This document shows positions 27,471 through 36,740 of a stretch of 64,000 nucleotides of DNA, piece by piece. The notes below the pieces were generated by a model that worked only from the letters and a program-made list of their open reading frames with translations, searched no databases and had not been told where the DNA came from. Both the position numbers and the translations under genes were made by a program. This DNA comes from Holophagaceae bacterium (GTDB lineage Bacteria; Acidobacteriota; Holophagae; Holophagales; Holophagaceae). The stretch covers positions 1 through 64,000 of the forward strand of contig JAJTBS010000003.1 of NCBI GenBank assembly GCA_021286765.1. The letters are read 5' to 3'. Within the stretch, counting starts at the first letter, position 1; every line of letters begins with the position of its first letter.

Positions 27471-28472
27471 GTGACCTTGGTCAATCTATCCTTGCGGGTC
27501 CTTAAAGGGGGCGCAGGTCCCCTGGCCAGTATGATCTTGGGATTGGCAACCATCGCCCTCGGCGCCCAGGAGACCCCCCGCCCCAACCGCCTGGCCTGGT
27601 TCGAGGGTTTTCCTGAGCCCTTGCCCGAGGGCGTCCACGAGCTGGCCCTTGAGTCCACCAGCCAGATGTTGCGCCCGGACTTGGAACGGAGCGCCGATGG
27701 CCGCACCTTCGCCCGGTTGGATGGCGAGGCCTGGCAGCTGACTGGAGACTGGGCCCTGAAGGCCGGCTCCTCCCGGATCAACATCCGGGCCCGGATGGCC
27801 TACCGCTCCGGCGGCATCGCCGATCAGGCCATCTGGAACTGGCACCAGCTCTTCAACATGCCCCAGGGTGGCCGGGAGGATGCGCCGAAGAACCGGCTCG
27901 TCTACCACCTGGAGCGGGATGGCCGCGTCATCGGAGACCTCACCCGCGCCGGCTGGGCGCTCATGGACCTGGACGTGGCCTGGGTCCGCCCCTTTGGCAC
28001 GGCCGAAGCCGGCGGCAGGGTCGGGGCCTCGGTCCAGCTGCCCACGGGCAGGCAGTCCGACTTCTCCGGCAGCGGTGGCACCGATGGCCTGGTGGGGGCT
28101 GCCCTGTGGCGCCGCTTCGGCCATTGGCGTGTCTCCGGACAGGTGGAGCGGGTGTGGCTGGGCCTTCCCGAACACAGCCCCCTGCGCGACGTCATGGACC
28201 GGACCTCCTTCAGCCGGGCTTGGGGCACCCTGGGCTGGATCGGCGACGGGCCGGGCCTGATCTCAGGGCTGGGGATCGAAGTCAGCCTCGGCTATGCCGG
28301 GAGCCCCTATCGCACGGGCCTGGCGCGCCTCGATCGCGCCGGCTGGCAGCAGCACTGGACCCTCCGGCATGCGCGGCTGCCCCGCTGGCGCTTCGGCTTC
28401 AGCGAGGAGGCGGGCACCTTCACGGCCCCGGATCTGTCGGGCTTCGTGGCCTACCGCTTCGGCGAGCGCTGA
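27471..28472 (+). CDS. Exported beta-rich protein, probable DUF3187 family
   Basis: A 333-residue protein with a signal-like N-terminus (hydrophobic MILGLATIALGAQ). The body has alternating hydrophobic strands and aromatic girdle residues, as in an outer-membrane barrel, and ends FVAYRFGER with a terminal-strand look. INIRARMAYRSGGIADQAIWNWHQLFNMPQGGRED and SLGYAGSPYRTGLARLD recall the DUF3187 family of uncharacterised proteins; this is from memory. I chose GTG 27471 after AAGGA; the frame is open to 27336, and an internal ATG at 27531 is possible. lysS follows 37 bases after the stop. Confidence 0.62.
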   Translation: MTLVNLSLRVLKGGAGPLASMILGLATIALGAQETPRPNRLAWFEGFPEPLPEGVHELALESTSQMLRPDLERSADGRTFARLDGEAWQLTGDWALKAGSSRINIRARMAYRSGGIADQAIWNWHQLFNMPQGGREDAPKNRLVYHLERDGRVIGDLTRAGWALMDLDVAWVRPFGTAEAGGRVGASVQLPTGRQSDFSGSGGTDGLVGAALWRRFGHWRVSGQVERVWLGLPEHSPLRDVMDRTSFSRAWGTLGWIGDGPGLISGLGIEVSLGYAGSPYRTGLARLDRAGWQQHWTLRHARLPRWRFGFSEEAGTFTAPDLSGFVAYRFGER

Positions 28473-28509
28473 TCGTCCGTTAAACTACATGGTTCGTGCC
28501 GGAGCTTCC

Positions 28510-30021
28510 ATGCAGCCCAACCAGTACCGCGATGTCCGCCTTGAGAAGCTGGAGAAGCTGAAGGCCCTCGGCGTGGAGCCCTGGCCGCGGAAGGCCAAGC
28601 GCACCCATGGCATCGCCGACCTGGCCGCGGCCTACGCCGATGCCGAGGCCTGGCCCAACGAGAGGCTGGAGGGCCTGGGGCTCGAGATCTCGGTCATGGG
28701 CCGCCTCCTCACCATCCGCGAGATGGGCAAGAGCGTCTTCGCCCATCTCACGGAGAATGGCGAGAAGATCCAGGGCTTCTTCCGCATGAACGACCTGTCC
28801 GAGTCCACCTGGGAGCTTCTCAAGCTCCTGGACATGGGCGACTTCATCAGCATCACCGGCCCCCTCATGCGCACCAAGACCGGGGAACTGAGCGTGCGGG
28901 TGAAGGAGATCCAGTTCCTCAGCAAAGCCCTGCTGCCCCTGCCGGAGAAGTGGCACGGCCTGCAGGACAAGGAGCAGCGCTACCGCCAGCGGTACCTGGA
29001 CCTCATCTCCAACGCCGACGTGCTCAAGACCATGCAGACCCGCTCCCGCATCGTGAGCGCCGTGCGGCGCTACATGGAGGGGGAGGGCTACCTGGAGGTC
29101 GAGACGCCCATGATGCAGCCCATCCCCGGCGGCGCCACGGCCCGGCCCTTCATCACCCACCACAACGCCCTGGACATGGACCTCTACCTCCGCATCGCGC
29201 CGGAGCTCTACCTGAAGCGCCTCATCGTGGGGGGCTTCGAGAAGGTCTTCGAGATCAACCGCAACTTCCGCAACGAGGGGCTCAGCGTCCGCCACAACCC
29301 CGAGTTCACCATGATGGAGTTCTACGCCGCGGGCCAGGACCTGCGCGACATGATGGCCCTCACGGAGGGCCTCATCTCCACGGTGGCCAAGGATGTGGTG
29401 GGCTCCGAGACCTTGCCCTGGGGGGACCAGGCCATCTCGTATGCGGCGCCCTTCCGCCGCCTCACCATGAAGGATGCCATCGCCCAGTACGGGGCCATCG
29501 AGCGGAACCTCCTGGAGGATGGCGACAGCATTCGCACGCTGGCCAAGAGCGTCCACATCGAGGATGTGGACAAGAAGACCGTCGGGACCCTGCTGGGCGA
29601 CCTCTTTGAGCACCATGCGGAAAAGCAGCTCGTCCAGCCCACCTTCATCACCGACTACCCCATCGAGCTATCGCCCCTCACCAAGACGCTGGAGGGCGAC
29701 GACCGCTTTGTGGACCGCTTCGAGCTGTTCATCGGCGGCATGGAGTTGGCCAACGCCTACTCCGAGCTGAACGACCCCATCGACCAGATGGGCCGCTTCC
29801 AGGCCCAGATGGATGAGCGGGAGTCGGGCAACGACGAGGCCATGCTCCTGGACCAGGACTTTGTCACCAGCCTGGAGCACGGCTTCCCGCCCACCGGGGG
29901 CGAGGGCATCGGCATCGACCGGCTGGTCATGCTGCTCACCAACAGCGCCAGCATCCGCGATGTCATCCTCTTCCCCCTCATGCGGCCGATGAAGCCCCAG
30001 GAGACCGGGGAGCCTGAATAG
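28510..30021 (+). CDS. lysS: Lysyl-tRNA synthetase, class II
   Basis: Charges tRNA-Lys. The 503-residue protein has an N-terminal OB-fold anticodon domain (residues 55-160) and a class II catalytic core. Motif 1 is near RRYMEGEGYLEVETPMMQPIPGGATARPF, motif 2 is FEINRNFRNEGLSVRHNPEFTMMEFY, and motif 3 is GEGIGIDRLVMLLTN. The start is ATG 28510 after GGAG; the frame extends upstream inside the preceding gene without meaning. Confidence 0.97.
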   Translation: MQPNQYRDVRLEKLEKLKALGVEPWPRKAKRTHGIADLAAAYADAEAWPNERLEGLGLEISVMGRLLTIREMGKSVFAHLTENGEKIQGFFRMNDLSESTWELLKLLDMGDFISITGPLMRTKTGELSVRVKEIQFLSKALLPLPEKWHGLQDKEQRYRQRYLDLISNADVLKTMQTRSRIVSAVRRYMEGEGYLEVETPMMQPIPGGATARPFITHHNALDMDLYLRIAPELYLKRLIVGGFEKVFEINRNFRNEGLSVRHNPEFTMMEFYAAGQDLRDMMALTEGLISTVAKDVVGSETLPWGDQAISYAAPFRRLTMKDAIAQYGAIERNLLEDGDSIRTLAKSVHIEDVDKKTVGTLLGDLFEHHAEKQLVQPTFITDYPIELSPLTKTLEGDDRFVDRFELFIGGMELANAYSELNDPIDQMGRFQAQMDERESGNDEAMLLDQDFVTSLEHGFPPTGGEGIGIDRLVMLLTNSASIRDVILFPLMRPMKPQETGEPE

Positions 30022-30089
30022 CCGCCCGATGTGACGGAATCTGGCTTGATGCCCTGCCATACTCGAACGCGTTGAAAACTGGAGGCCCC

Positions 30090-31217
30090 ATGCCCGTCCC
30101 GATGCTTGAGCTCGCGCCGCAGAATGCCGCCGTCAAGGCCAAGGTGCTGGAGGGCCTCTCGGGCCTGATCGATCGATCCGCCTTCATCCTGGGCGAGAAC
30201 GTGAAGGGGCTCGAGGCGGAGATCTCCGCTTACGCCGGGGCCGCCCACGCCGTGGCCATGTCCAGCGGCACGGACGCACAGCTGGTGGCCCTCATGGCCC
30301 TGGGCATCGGGCATGGTGACGAGGTCATCGTCCCCAGCTTCACCTTCTTCGCCACCGCGGGCGTCGTCTCCCGCCTGGGCGCGAAGCCCGTCTTCATCGA
30401 CCTCGAACCCGCCACCTTCAACGCCACCGGCGCCCTGGTGGAAGCCGCCATCACGCCCCGCACCAAGGCCATCATGCCCGTGCACCTCTTCGGCCAGCTG
30501 GCGGACATGCCTGGCATCATGGCCGTGGCGAAGAAGCACGGCATCCCCGTGGTGGAGGACGCCTGCCAGAGCCTGGGCGCCAAGGGCTGGGGCAAGTCCG
30601 CCGGCCAGTTCGGCGACCTGACCGCCTACAGCTTCTACCCCACCAAGAACCTGGGCGCCTTCGGCGATGCCGGCATGACCGCGATCCGCGACGACGCGGC
30701 GCTGGCCGCCCGCGTGCGCCGCATGCGCGTGCACGGCATGGAGCCCGTCTACGTCCACCACGAGGTGGGCATGAACGGGCGCATGGATGAGTTCCAGGCT
30801 TTGGTGCTCCGGGCCAAGCTGCCCATGCTGGACGCCTGGCACGAGGGCCGACGCACCCACGCCAAGTGGTATCTGGAGCGCATGAAGGGCCTGGCCGCCG
30901 ACGAGGTGGTGCTGCCCCTGGAGATCGTCCCCGACGGCCGCCACATCTACAACCAGTTCACCATCCGCGTGAAGGGCAGCAAGCGGGATGCCCTGCAGGC
31001 CCACCTCAAGGAGCGGGGCATCGGCAGCGCCATCTACTACCCCATCTGCCTCCATGAGCAGCCTTGCTTCAAGGACCTGGGCTACCAGCTGGGCCAGCTG
31101 CCCGAGTCCGAGCGGGCCGCCAAGGAAGTGCTCAGTCTGCCGGTCTACCCCGAGATGACCGAAGCCATGCGGGAAGAGGTGGCCACCGCCATCCTCGGCT
31201 TCTTCGGCCGCAAATAG
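30090..31217 (+). CDS. DegT/DnrJ/EryC1/StrS-family sugar aminotransferase
   Basis: A PLP enzyme of 375 residues that usually transaminates nucleotide-linked keto-sugars for cell-surface glycans. MLELAPQN starts the fold. SSGTDAQLVALMALGIGHGDEVIVPSFTFFATA is the family signature. The PLP lysine is K186 in SFYPTKNLGAFGDAG, and GMNGRMDEFQALVL is typical. The start is ATG 30090 directly after GGAGG. The substrate cannot be read from sequence; no sugar dehydratase is adjacent, although GDP-mannose genes lie at 9.5-10.9 kb. A terminator follows. Confidence 0.9.
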   Translation: MPVPMLELAPQNAAVKAKVLEGLSGLIDRSAFILGENVKGLEAEISAYAGAAHAVAMSSGTDAQLVALMALGIGHGDEVIVPSFTFFATAGVVSRLGAKPVFIDLEPATFNATGALVEAAITPRTKAIMPVHLFGQLADMPGIMAVAKKHGIPVVEDACQSLGAKGWGKSAGQFGDLTAYSFYPTKNLGAFGDAGMTAIRDDAALAARVRRMRVHGMEPVYVHHEVGMNGRMDEFQALVLRAKLPMLDAWHEGRRTHAKWYLERMKGLAADEVVLPLEIVPDGRHIYNQFTIRVKGSKRDALQAHLKERGIGSAIYYPICLHEQPCFKDLGYQLGQLPESERAAKEVLSLPVYPEMTEAMREEVATAILGFFGRK

Positions 31218-31240
31218 GGCATTGCCCACTGGGTTCGATG

Positions 31241-31272
31241 ATCAGGCCGGGCCAAGCCCGGCCTGATTGTTT
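31241..31272 (+). terminator. Rho-independent terminator
   Basis: ATCAGGCCGGGC, loop CAA, GCCCGGCCTGAT then TGTTT. It follows the aminotransferase stop by 23 bases. Confidence 0.82.
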
Positions 31273-31313
31273 GGCGCCTGGGGCCTGGCCTTCTCACCAG
31301 GCGTTGGACAGTC

Positions 31314-31694
31314 CTACCCCTGCTGGGAGATCGTGGCGGCGTCCACCCAGACGTTCAGAGCCTCCTGGGCACCATCGTCCACGCCCAGGAACTGGATCCC
31401 GATGCCGACCATCTCCATGGGATCAGCCCCGGGACGACCGCCCAGCACGTAGGACACGGCAGCGATGATGGGGGCCTTGGGCAGCTCGGGGTGGCTCAGG
31501 ACCAGGTTCTCCAGGACTGCCCCCCGCTCGAAGAGCCGGGCATCCCGGGCGCCGACCAAGGCGAAACAGCCCCCAGGACTCAGGTTGGTGATGCGTACGT
31601 CCTGGTAGACGTGCCCTTTCAGGAGAAAGGCGATGCTGAACTCCGGGCCGACGATGATGCGTCGCGTGTCGCGTCGATCGGCGTAGGTGCTCAT
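31314..31694 (-). CDS. PilZ-domain protein
   Basis: A 126-residue single-domain protein. PilZ domains bind cyclic di-GMP and modulate motility, pili or polysaccharide export. The two binding elements are visible: RRDTRR at residues 7-12 (RxxxR) and NLSPGGCF near residue 37 (N/DxSxxG). Start ATG 31694 follows GGAG; the frame continues upstream without a ribosome site. It is monocistronic, facing the aminotransferase terminator. Its partner is unknown; MglA, MotA and MotB in the window are possible targets only by theme. Confidence 0.85.
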   Translation of the reverse strand: MSTYADRRDTRRIIVGPEFSIAFLLKGHVYQDVRITNLSPGGCFALVGARDARLFERGAVLENLVLSHPELPKAPIIAAVSYVLGGRPGADPMEMVGIGIQFLGVDDGAQEALNVWVDAATISQQG

Positions 31695-31904
31695 CCAGGC
31701 TCCGGGAAACGGGAAATCGTTGCTTGGGTATCGTCTGATCCCAGGATAAACTGGATTTTCTGATCGGCCTGAACCCATCGGGGGACAGGGCGGGTTCCCA
31801 AGAATCCGGCCCTGACGGCGCAGGACGCCGTCTCACCCACGCGGGGACAACGCGAGCCTTATGCGCTGGCCGTGCCCAACCCCACCTTCCTCCTGGGAGC
31901 CCCC

Positions 31905-32357
31905 ATGGAAATCCTTCTGATCGAAAACGTCCCCCACCTTGGTGTCCGCGGCGATGTCGTGAACGTCAAGGACGGCTACGCCCGTAATTTCCTCCTGCCC
32001 CGCAAGATGGCCCTGCCCGTCACGGCCGGCAACAAGCGCCAGATCGAGCTCGAGAAGGTCCGCGCCGAGAGGCTCCGGGCCAAGGAACTGGCCGATGCCA
32101 AGAGCCTGGCCGAGAAGCTCGAGGCCATCAGCCTCGCCGTGGCCAAGAAGGCCGGCGAGAATGGCCACCTCTTCGGTTCCGTCACCAACGCCGACGTGGC
32201 CGAGCTCTTCAAGGCCAAGGGCTTCACGCTCGACCGCCGCGACATCACCGTGCCCCACATCAAGGATGCGGGCACCTACGTGGTCGATGTCCGCCTCTAC
32301 AGCGGCGTCCACGCCAAGGTCAACCTCGAGGTCAGCGCCGCCGCGGCTGCTGAGTAG
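31905..32357 (+). CDS. rplI: 50S ribosomal protein L9
   Basis: The 150-residue bL9 protein has the N-terminal rRNA-binding domain (MEILLIENVPHLGVRGDVVNVKDGYARNFLLPRKMA), a long central helix and a C-terminal domain. The start is ATG 31905 after GGGAG. It stands alone here, without rpsF, rpsR or a helicase gene. A 7-bp hairpin (GACGGCG/CGCCGTC, 31814-31832) in the 210-base leader could be regulatory but is weak evidence. Confidence 0.97.
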   Translation: MEILLIENVPHLGVRGDVVNVKDGYARNFLLPRKMALPVTAGNKRQIELEKVRAERLRAKELADAKSLAEKLEAISLAVAKKAGENGHLFGSVTNADVAELFKAKGFTLDRRDITVPHIKDAGTYVVDVRLYSGVHAKVNLEVSAAAAAE

Positions 32358-32466
32358 CCCACCGTCCACCCCATCCAATCGGTGGCCGGCCCCTGCGGGG
32401 ATGCCGGTCAATCTGGCCTTTCCGCGTCGCCGGGAAGCCTGCCCACCCATTCCAAGGAGTCCATCC

Positions 32467-32766
32467 ATGGCCAAGAGCACCTCCAAGCCCGATACCCTCG
32501 GCATCGCTGAACTCGCCGCCAACCTCGCCGAGGCCCAGGACCTGTCCAAGGCCCGCGCCAAGTCCATCCTGGACGGCGTTCGCGACCACATCGTCGAGAC
32601 CCTCCTCTCCGGCAACCGCGTCAACCTCTTCGGCCTCGGCACCTTTGAAGTGCGCGCCACCAAGGAGAAGATGGGCCGCAACCCCAAGACCGGCGAGAGC
32701 ATCAAGATCCCCGCTGGCCGCAAGGTCGTCTTCAAGACCGCGAAGGGCCTCAAGGACCAGATGTAA
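32467..32766 (+). CDS. HU/IHF-family DNA-binding protein
   Basis: A 99-residue nucleoid protein that bends DNA as a dimer. GIAELAANLAEAQDLSKARAKSILDG matches the helical base, VNLFGLGTFEVR the saddle, and GRNPKTGESIKIPAGRKVVFK the beta-arm signature with the intercalating Pro. Either HU or IHF is possible from sequence. The ribosome site is AAGGAG. It starts 109 bases after L9, and a hairpin terminator follows. Confidence 0.95.
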   Translation: MAKSTSKPDTLGIAELAANLAEAQDLSKARAKSILDGVRDHIVETLLSGNRVNLFGLGTFEVRATKEKMGRNPKTGESIKIPAGRKVVFKTAKGLKDQM

Positions 32767-32787
32767 GGATTGCCAGAGCAGGGCACC

Positions 32788-32815
32788 GAAGGCCGCCGAA
32801 GGGCGGCCTTCTGCA
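32788..32815 (+). terminator. Hairpin terminator after HU gene
   Basis: GAAGGCCGCC, loop GAAG, GGCGGCCTTC, then TGCATT. The stem is perfect; the T run is poor. Confidence 0.65.
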
Positions 32816-32926
32816 TTCTGGAAGTGCTCCGATCTGAAGATGACCTCGGGGCTTGAGTGGCTGCAGCCGGGGGTTCATGTCCGGCGGGTCAGGTTCCGAA
32901 ACGAACCAAGTCCCTGGAGGATTGCC

Positions 32927-33364
32927 ATGACCCGATTCCTGGTCGGTCAGATCCTGATCGTCATCCTGGTCGTCCTGAACATCGTCATGATCGGCGGTCG
33001 CCTCATCCACTGGCTCCATCCGGCCCCCTGGGTGTTCATGGCCGTACCCCTGCTGGCCCTCCTGGCCGTCCTCTCGGTGTATCGGTGGCCGGTCCTCCGG
33101 CAGGCCCTGAGGGATGCCATGAGCCCGGCTGAGGGCGCTTCCAACACCACATCCATTAAAGTGTGGCGCCTGGCGGAGTCCGGTCTGTACTTCGCGGCCG
33201 CCATCGCCTGCCTGATGGGGCTGATGGTTACCTGCTCAGTTCAGGGACCAGATCTGCGCTACCTCGGCTTCAAGCTCACCGCCTGCATGGCCCCGCTTTT
33301 CTTCGGGGTGATCTTGGGGCTCTCCTGCCGGATCCTCCGGGCGCGCGTGGAATCGGCGTCCTGA
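32927..33364 (+). CDS. Four-helix integral membrane protein of unknown function
   Basis: A 145-residue inner-membrane protein. Four hydrophobic segments stand at about residues 5-25, 33-52, 84-104 and 117-138, separated by a charged loop (RQALRDAMSPAEGASNTTSIKVWRLAE). I recognise no family. The start is ATG 32927 behind TGGAGG. Neighbours are the HU gene and a hydrolase, neither informative. Size and helix spacing distantly recall the MotA/TolQ type, but the charged residues of those proteins are absent. Confidence 0.7.
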   Translation: MTRFLVGQILIVILVVLNIVMIGGRLIHWLHPAPWVFMAVPLLALLAVLSVYRWPVLRQALRDAMSPAEGASNTTSIKVWRLAESGLYFAAAIACLMGLMVTCSVQGPDLRYLGFKLTACMAPLFFGVILGLSCRILRARVESAS

Positions 33365-33430
33365 GGCTGCAGGTGCGCTTGGTAAGGTGAGGGGGCCATC
33401 CATCGGCCTGGTCACCCACCTCGGAGCCCC

Positions 33431-34063
33431 ATGACCGCCCTCGTCTACCTGCACGGTTTCTCCTCCTCTCCAGAGGGAAACAAGGGACGTTTCACCCGAC
33501 GCTGGGCGGAGGCCCACGGCCTCGCCTTCCATGCACCCGACCTGAACCTGCCCACCTTCGAGACCCTCACCCTGACCGCGCAGGTGGAAGCCGTGGAGGC
33601 CCTGCTTCGAACACTGCTGGAACCCCCCGTGGTCATCGGCAGTTCCCTCGGCGGTTTCGTCGCCACGGCGGTGGCGCATCGTGGCGCGGCCATGCGGTCC
33701 ATGATCTTGCTGGCCCCCGCCATCCACTTTGCCCGCCGACGCATGACCCACCCCGCCTGGGCCGCGTATCGAGACGCAGGGGAAATGGAGGTCTTCCATC
33801 ATGGTCTGGGCAGGCCGCTTCGCCTGGGGCCGGAGCTGCTGCGGGACCTGTCCCATTGGGTGGACGACGGTACCTGGCGCATCAAGGTGCCTGCCGTGAT
33901 CCTCCATGGCCGGCACGATGAATCCGTGCCCTTGGCCGAGAGCCATGCCTACCGGGATCGGAACCCGGAGGCGTTGCTGCGTGTCCTGGACGATGACCAT
34001 GGCCTGCTGAAGCCAGCTTCCCTTGAATGCCTGCAGCATGAGCTGGCGGCGGCAATCCGGTGA
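33431..34063 (+). CDS. Alpha/beta-hydrolase esterase, YqiA/UPF0227-like
   Basis: A 210-residue cytosolic hydrolase. YLHGFSSSPEGNKG opens the fold with the oxyanion segment. The nucleophile Ser is in GSSLGGFVA, the acid is Asp in LHGRHDESVP, and the His is in LDDDHGLLKP. This arrangement fits small esterases of the YqiA type. The natural substrate is unknown. It converges with the LysR gene, six bases separating the two stops. Confidence 0.82.
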   Translation: MTALVYLHGFSSSPEGNKGRFTRRWAEAHGLAFHAPDLNLPTFETLTLTAQVEAVEALLRTLLEPPVVIGSSLGGFVATAVAHRGAAMRSMILLAPAIHFARRRMTHPAWAAYRDAGEMEVFHHGLGRPLRLGPELLRDLSHWVDDGTWRIKVPAVILHGRHDESVPLAESHAYRDRNPEALLRVLDDDHGLLKPASLECLQHELAAAIR

Positions 34064-34069
34064 GGTCGA

Positions 34070-34975
34070 TCAGGAGCCGAACTCCGCCGGGCTGAGGGAC
34101 TGCAGGTACCGGGTGAGCAGCTTCTGCTTCTCGTGTCCGGCCTTGACCTTCTTCTGGTAGATGGAGAAGCGGTCCTCAGCAGGGCGGATGGCGGGGAAGA
34201 GGGCTACCAGGTCACCCCGCTGGAGTTCGCCCAGCACGCTGTAGCGGGGCACCAGCAGGGCTCCCATGCCTTCCACGGCGGCGTGGATCATGGCGCGGAT
34301 GTGGTCCACGGCGATGATGCGGTCCAGCTGTGGCTGCTCCTGGTCTGGCACAGCCATGAGGAAGCGGTTCCACCAGGCGCCGGCCTTGTCCAGAGAGAGG
34401 ACGGGCCCCCGGGAGAGATCCACCGGTACCCGCAGTCGATGGGCCTTGCGGAAGGACTTCGAGCAGGCCACCACGTAGGTCTCGCGGAACAAGGGGGATT
34501 TCTTCAGCGCAGGCAGGGGGTGCTCCAAGCAGTCGATGATCAGATCGAGGTCATCCCGCAGCAGTGGCCCCAGAAGGTCATGGCTCAGGGTGAAATCGAT
34601 CTCCAGGCCAGGATTCGCCGCGAGGAAGGGTTGCATGTGCTTCATGAGGATGCTGCTGCCGAACTCCACCGTGGCGCCCACGCGGAGCCGCCCCATGCCG
34701 AGGGACTGGTGCCGGCGCAGGTCATCGGCCGCTGCGTCCAGGGTGGCGAAGACCTGCTCGCAGGCCAGGTAGAGCCGGCGGCCCTCTTCGGTCAGGCCCA
34801 GCTCCCGACCCCGGCGGACCAGGAGCGGGACGCCGGCCAGGTCTTCCAGCTTGGCCATGGCGTGGCTGACGGCGGACTGGGTCCGGTGGAGCTTCCGGGC
34901 ACAGGCTGTGAAGCCGCCCGTCTGGGCCAGGGTGTAGAAGGTGCGTAGCTGGGGCAGGTCGAGCAGGGCTTCCAT
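34070..34975 (-). CDS. LysR-family transcriptional regulator
   Basis: A 301-residue regulator. The winged helix-turn-helix is at residues 5-65 (LPQLRTFYTLAQTGGFTACARKLHRTQSAVSHAMAKLE), followed by a periplasmic-binding-protein-like effector domain (VGATVEFGSSILM onward). Two ATGs (34981 and 34975) are possible; I take the second, which leaves the palindrome at 34980-34994 outside the gene. It is divergent from an ALDH7 aldehyde dehydrogenase, and LysR proteins commonly control the divergent gene, so lysine or pipecolate degradation is a likely target pathway. That last point is inference. Confidence 0.92.
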   Translation of the reverse strand: MEALLDLPQLRTFYTLAQTGGFTACARKLHRTQSAVSHAMAKLEDLAGVPLLVRRGRELGLTEEGRRLYLACEQVFATLDAAADDLRRHQSLGMGRLRVGATVEFGSSILMKHMQPFLAANPGLEIDFTLSHDLLGPLLRDDLDLIIDCLEHPLPALKKSPLFRETYVVACSKSFRKAHRLRVPVDLSRGPVLSLDKAGAWWNRFLMAVPDQEQPQLDRIIAVDHIRAMIHAAVEGMGALLVPRYSVLGELQRGDLVALFPAIRPAEDRFSIYQKKVKAGHEKQKLLTRYLQSLSPAEFGS

Positions 34976-34979
34976 GATC

Positions 34980-34994
34980 ATGAATCATATTCAT
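34980..34994. promoter_or_regulatory. Candidate LysR operator
   Basis: ATGAAT-CAT-ATTCAT, a perfect 6-bp dyad in the AT-rich gap between the LysR gene and the aldehyde dehydrogenase. The T-N11-A spacing type of LysR boxes can be drawn within it. Confidence 0.5.
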
Positions 34995-35064
34995 GTTAAT
35001 TGTGAATCGAATGAATTTCTTAATTGAAACAAAAATAGATACAAATGGAACCCGGAGGATGACC

Positions 35065-36579
35065 ATGCAGAAGATCCTGAAATCCCTGGGCATTTCGGAC
35101 ATGAACCCCGGCGGGTTCGCCGGCGAGTGGGTGGGTGGCGGCAAGACCCAGACCGTGGTCTCCCCCATCAACGGCGAGACCCTGGCCACGGTTGCCAACG
35201 TCACCCCTTCCGAGTTCGATGCCATTCTGGCCAAGAGCCACGCGGCCTTCCAGAACTGGAAGCTGGTGCCGGCGCCGAAGCGCGGCGAGGTGGTGAAGGC
35301 CATCGGAGATGAGCTGCGCCGGAACAAGGCGGCCTTGGCCGAGCTGGTCACCCTCGAGATGGGCAAGACCCTGCGGGAGGGCCTGGGTGAGGTCCAGGAG
35401 ATGATCGACATCTGCGATTTCGCCGTGGGCCTCTCCCGCCAGCTCTATGGGCTCACCATGCCCAGTGAACGGCGCGGCCACCGCCTGCAGGAGCAATGGC
35501 ACCCCCTCGGCGTGGTGGGCGTCATCACCGCCTTCAACTTCCCCGTGGCCGTGTGGAGCTGGAATACCGCCATCGCCCTGGTCTGCGGCGACACGGTGCT
35601 GTGGAAGCCCTCTTCCAAGACGCCGCTTACGGCCATCGCCTGCACGAAGATCGCCGAGAAGGTGCTCCGCGATTTCGGCTTCGATCCCGCCATCTGCAGT
35701 CTGGCCATCGGCCGGGGCAGCGACATCGGCGATCTCATCAACACCGACCCGCGGGTGGCGCTGGTTTCCTACACCGGCTCGGTCCCCGGCGGCCGGCACG
35801 TGGGCAAGCTGGTGCAGGAGCGCTTCGGCAAGCACATCCTCGAGCTGGGCGGCAACAATGCCGTCATTGTCAGCGAGAAGGGGGACCTGGAGATCGCCCT
35901 GCGCGCCATCTACTTCGGCGCCATCGGCACCTCGGGCCAGCGCTGCACCTCCACCCGCCGCGTCATCGTCCACGAATCCATCTACCCGGCCTTCACGGAG
36001 CGGCTCCAGGCTCTCTACCGCCAGACGCGCATCGGCGATCCCCGCCTCAACGAAAACCTCATGGGCCCCCTGGTGGATGCGCCGGCCGTGGACACCATGC
36101 TGGAGGCCATCGGCAAGGTGAAGGCCGAGGGCGGCAAGGTGCTGCTGGGCGGCGAGCGCCTGCCCCATGCCGGCGGCTGCTACATCACGCCCTGCCTCGT
36201 GGAGGTGCCCGGCAACATCCCCATGGTGAAGGAGGAAACCTTTGCGCCTGTGCTCTACCTCATGAAGTACAAGACCTTCGAGGAGGCCATCGCCCTCCAG
36301 AACGGCGTGCCCCAGGGGCTTTCCAGCGCCGTCATCACCAACGACCAGCGCGAGAGTGAGCTGTTCCTCTCGACGGCGGGCAGTGACTGCGGCATCGCCA
36401 ACGTGAACACGGGCACCAGTGGCGCCGAGATCGGCGGTGCCTTCGGCGGTGAGAAGGAGACGGGCGGCGGTCGCGAGAGCGGATCGGATGCCTGGAAGGT
36501 CTACATGCGCCGCCAGACCAACGCCATCAACTTCAGCGGTCAGGTCGAGCTGGCCCAGGGCATCACCCTGGAGCTCTGA
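35065..36579 (+). CDS. Aldehyde dehydrogenase, ALDH7 (aminoadipate semialdehyde) family
   Basis: A 504-residue NAD-dependent enzyme. ALDH7 members oxidise 2-aminoadipate 6-semialdehyde (in equilibrium with piperideine 6-carboxylate) in lysine catabolism. The catalytic Cys is C294 in TSGQRCTSTRR and the general base E260 in LELGGNNA. The C-terminal GGAFGGEKETGGGRESGSD followed by YMRRQTNAINFS is the ALDH7 hallmark. ATG 35065 has GGAGG at proper spacing; ATG 35059 is too close. It is divergent from the LysR regulator, which may induce it. Confidence 0.88.
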   Translation: MQKILKSLGISDMNPGGFAGEWVGGGKTQTVVSPINGETLATVANVTPSEFDAILAKSHAAFQNWKLVPAPKRGEVVKAIGDELRRNKAALAELVTLEMGKTLREGLGEVQEMIDICDFAVGLSRQLYGLTMPSERRGHRLQEQWHPLGVVGVITAFNFPVAVWSWNTAIALVCGDTVLWKPSSKTPLTAIACTKIAEKVLRDFGFDPAICSLAIGRGSDIGDLINTDPRVALVSYTGSVPGGRHVGKLVQERFGKHILELGGNNAVIVSEKGDLEIALRAIYFGAIGTSGQRCTSTRRVIVHESIYPAFTERLQALYRQTRIGDPRLNENLMGPLVDAPAVDTMLEAIGKVKAEGGKVLLGGERLPHAGGCYITPCLVEVPGNIPMVKEETFAPVLYLMKYKTFEEAIALQNGVPQGLSSAVITNDQRESELFLSTAGSDCGIANVNTGTSGAEIGGAFGGEKETGGGRESGSDAWKVYMRRQTNAINFSGQVELAQGITLEL

Positions 36580-36740
36580 GGCCGGTGACAGTCGGGTGGG
36601 GAAGGGGGGGCCCTGGCCTCCCCTTCCTGATTTTAAGGAGACTCGGCGGTCGTGCCGCTAAGCTCAATGCCACCTTCTTGATGAGGCCCTTCGTGACTGG
36701 GCCGCCCCAATCACCGAGTCCAGTTCCCGCCACGGACGCC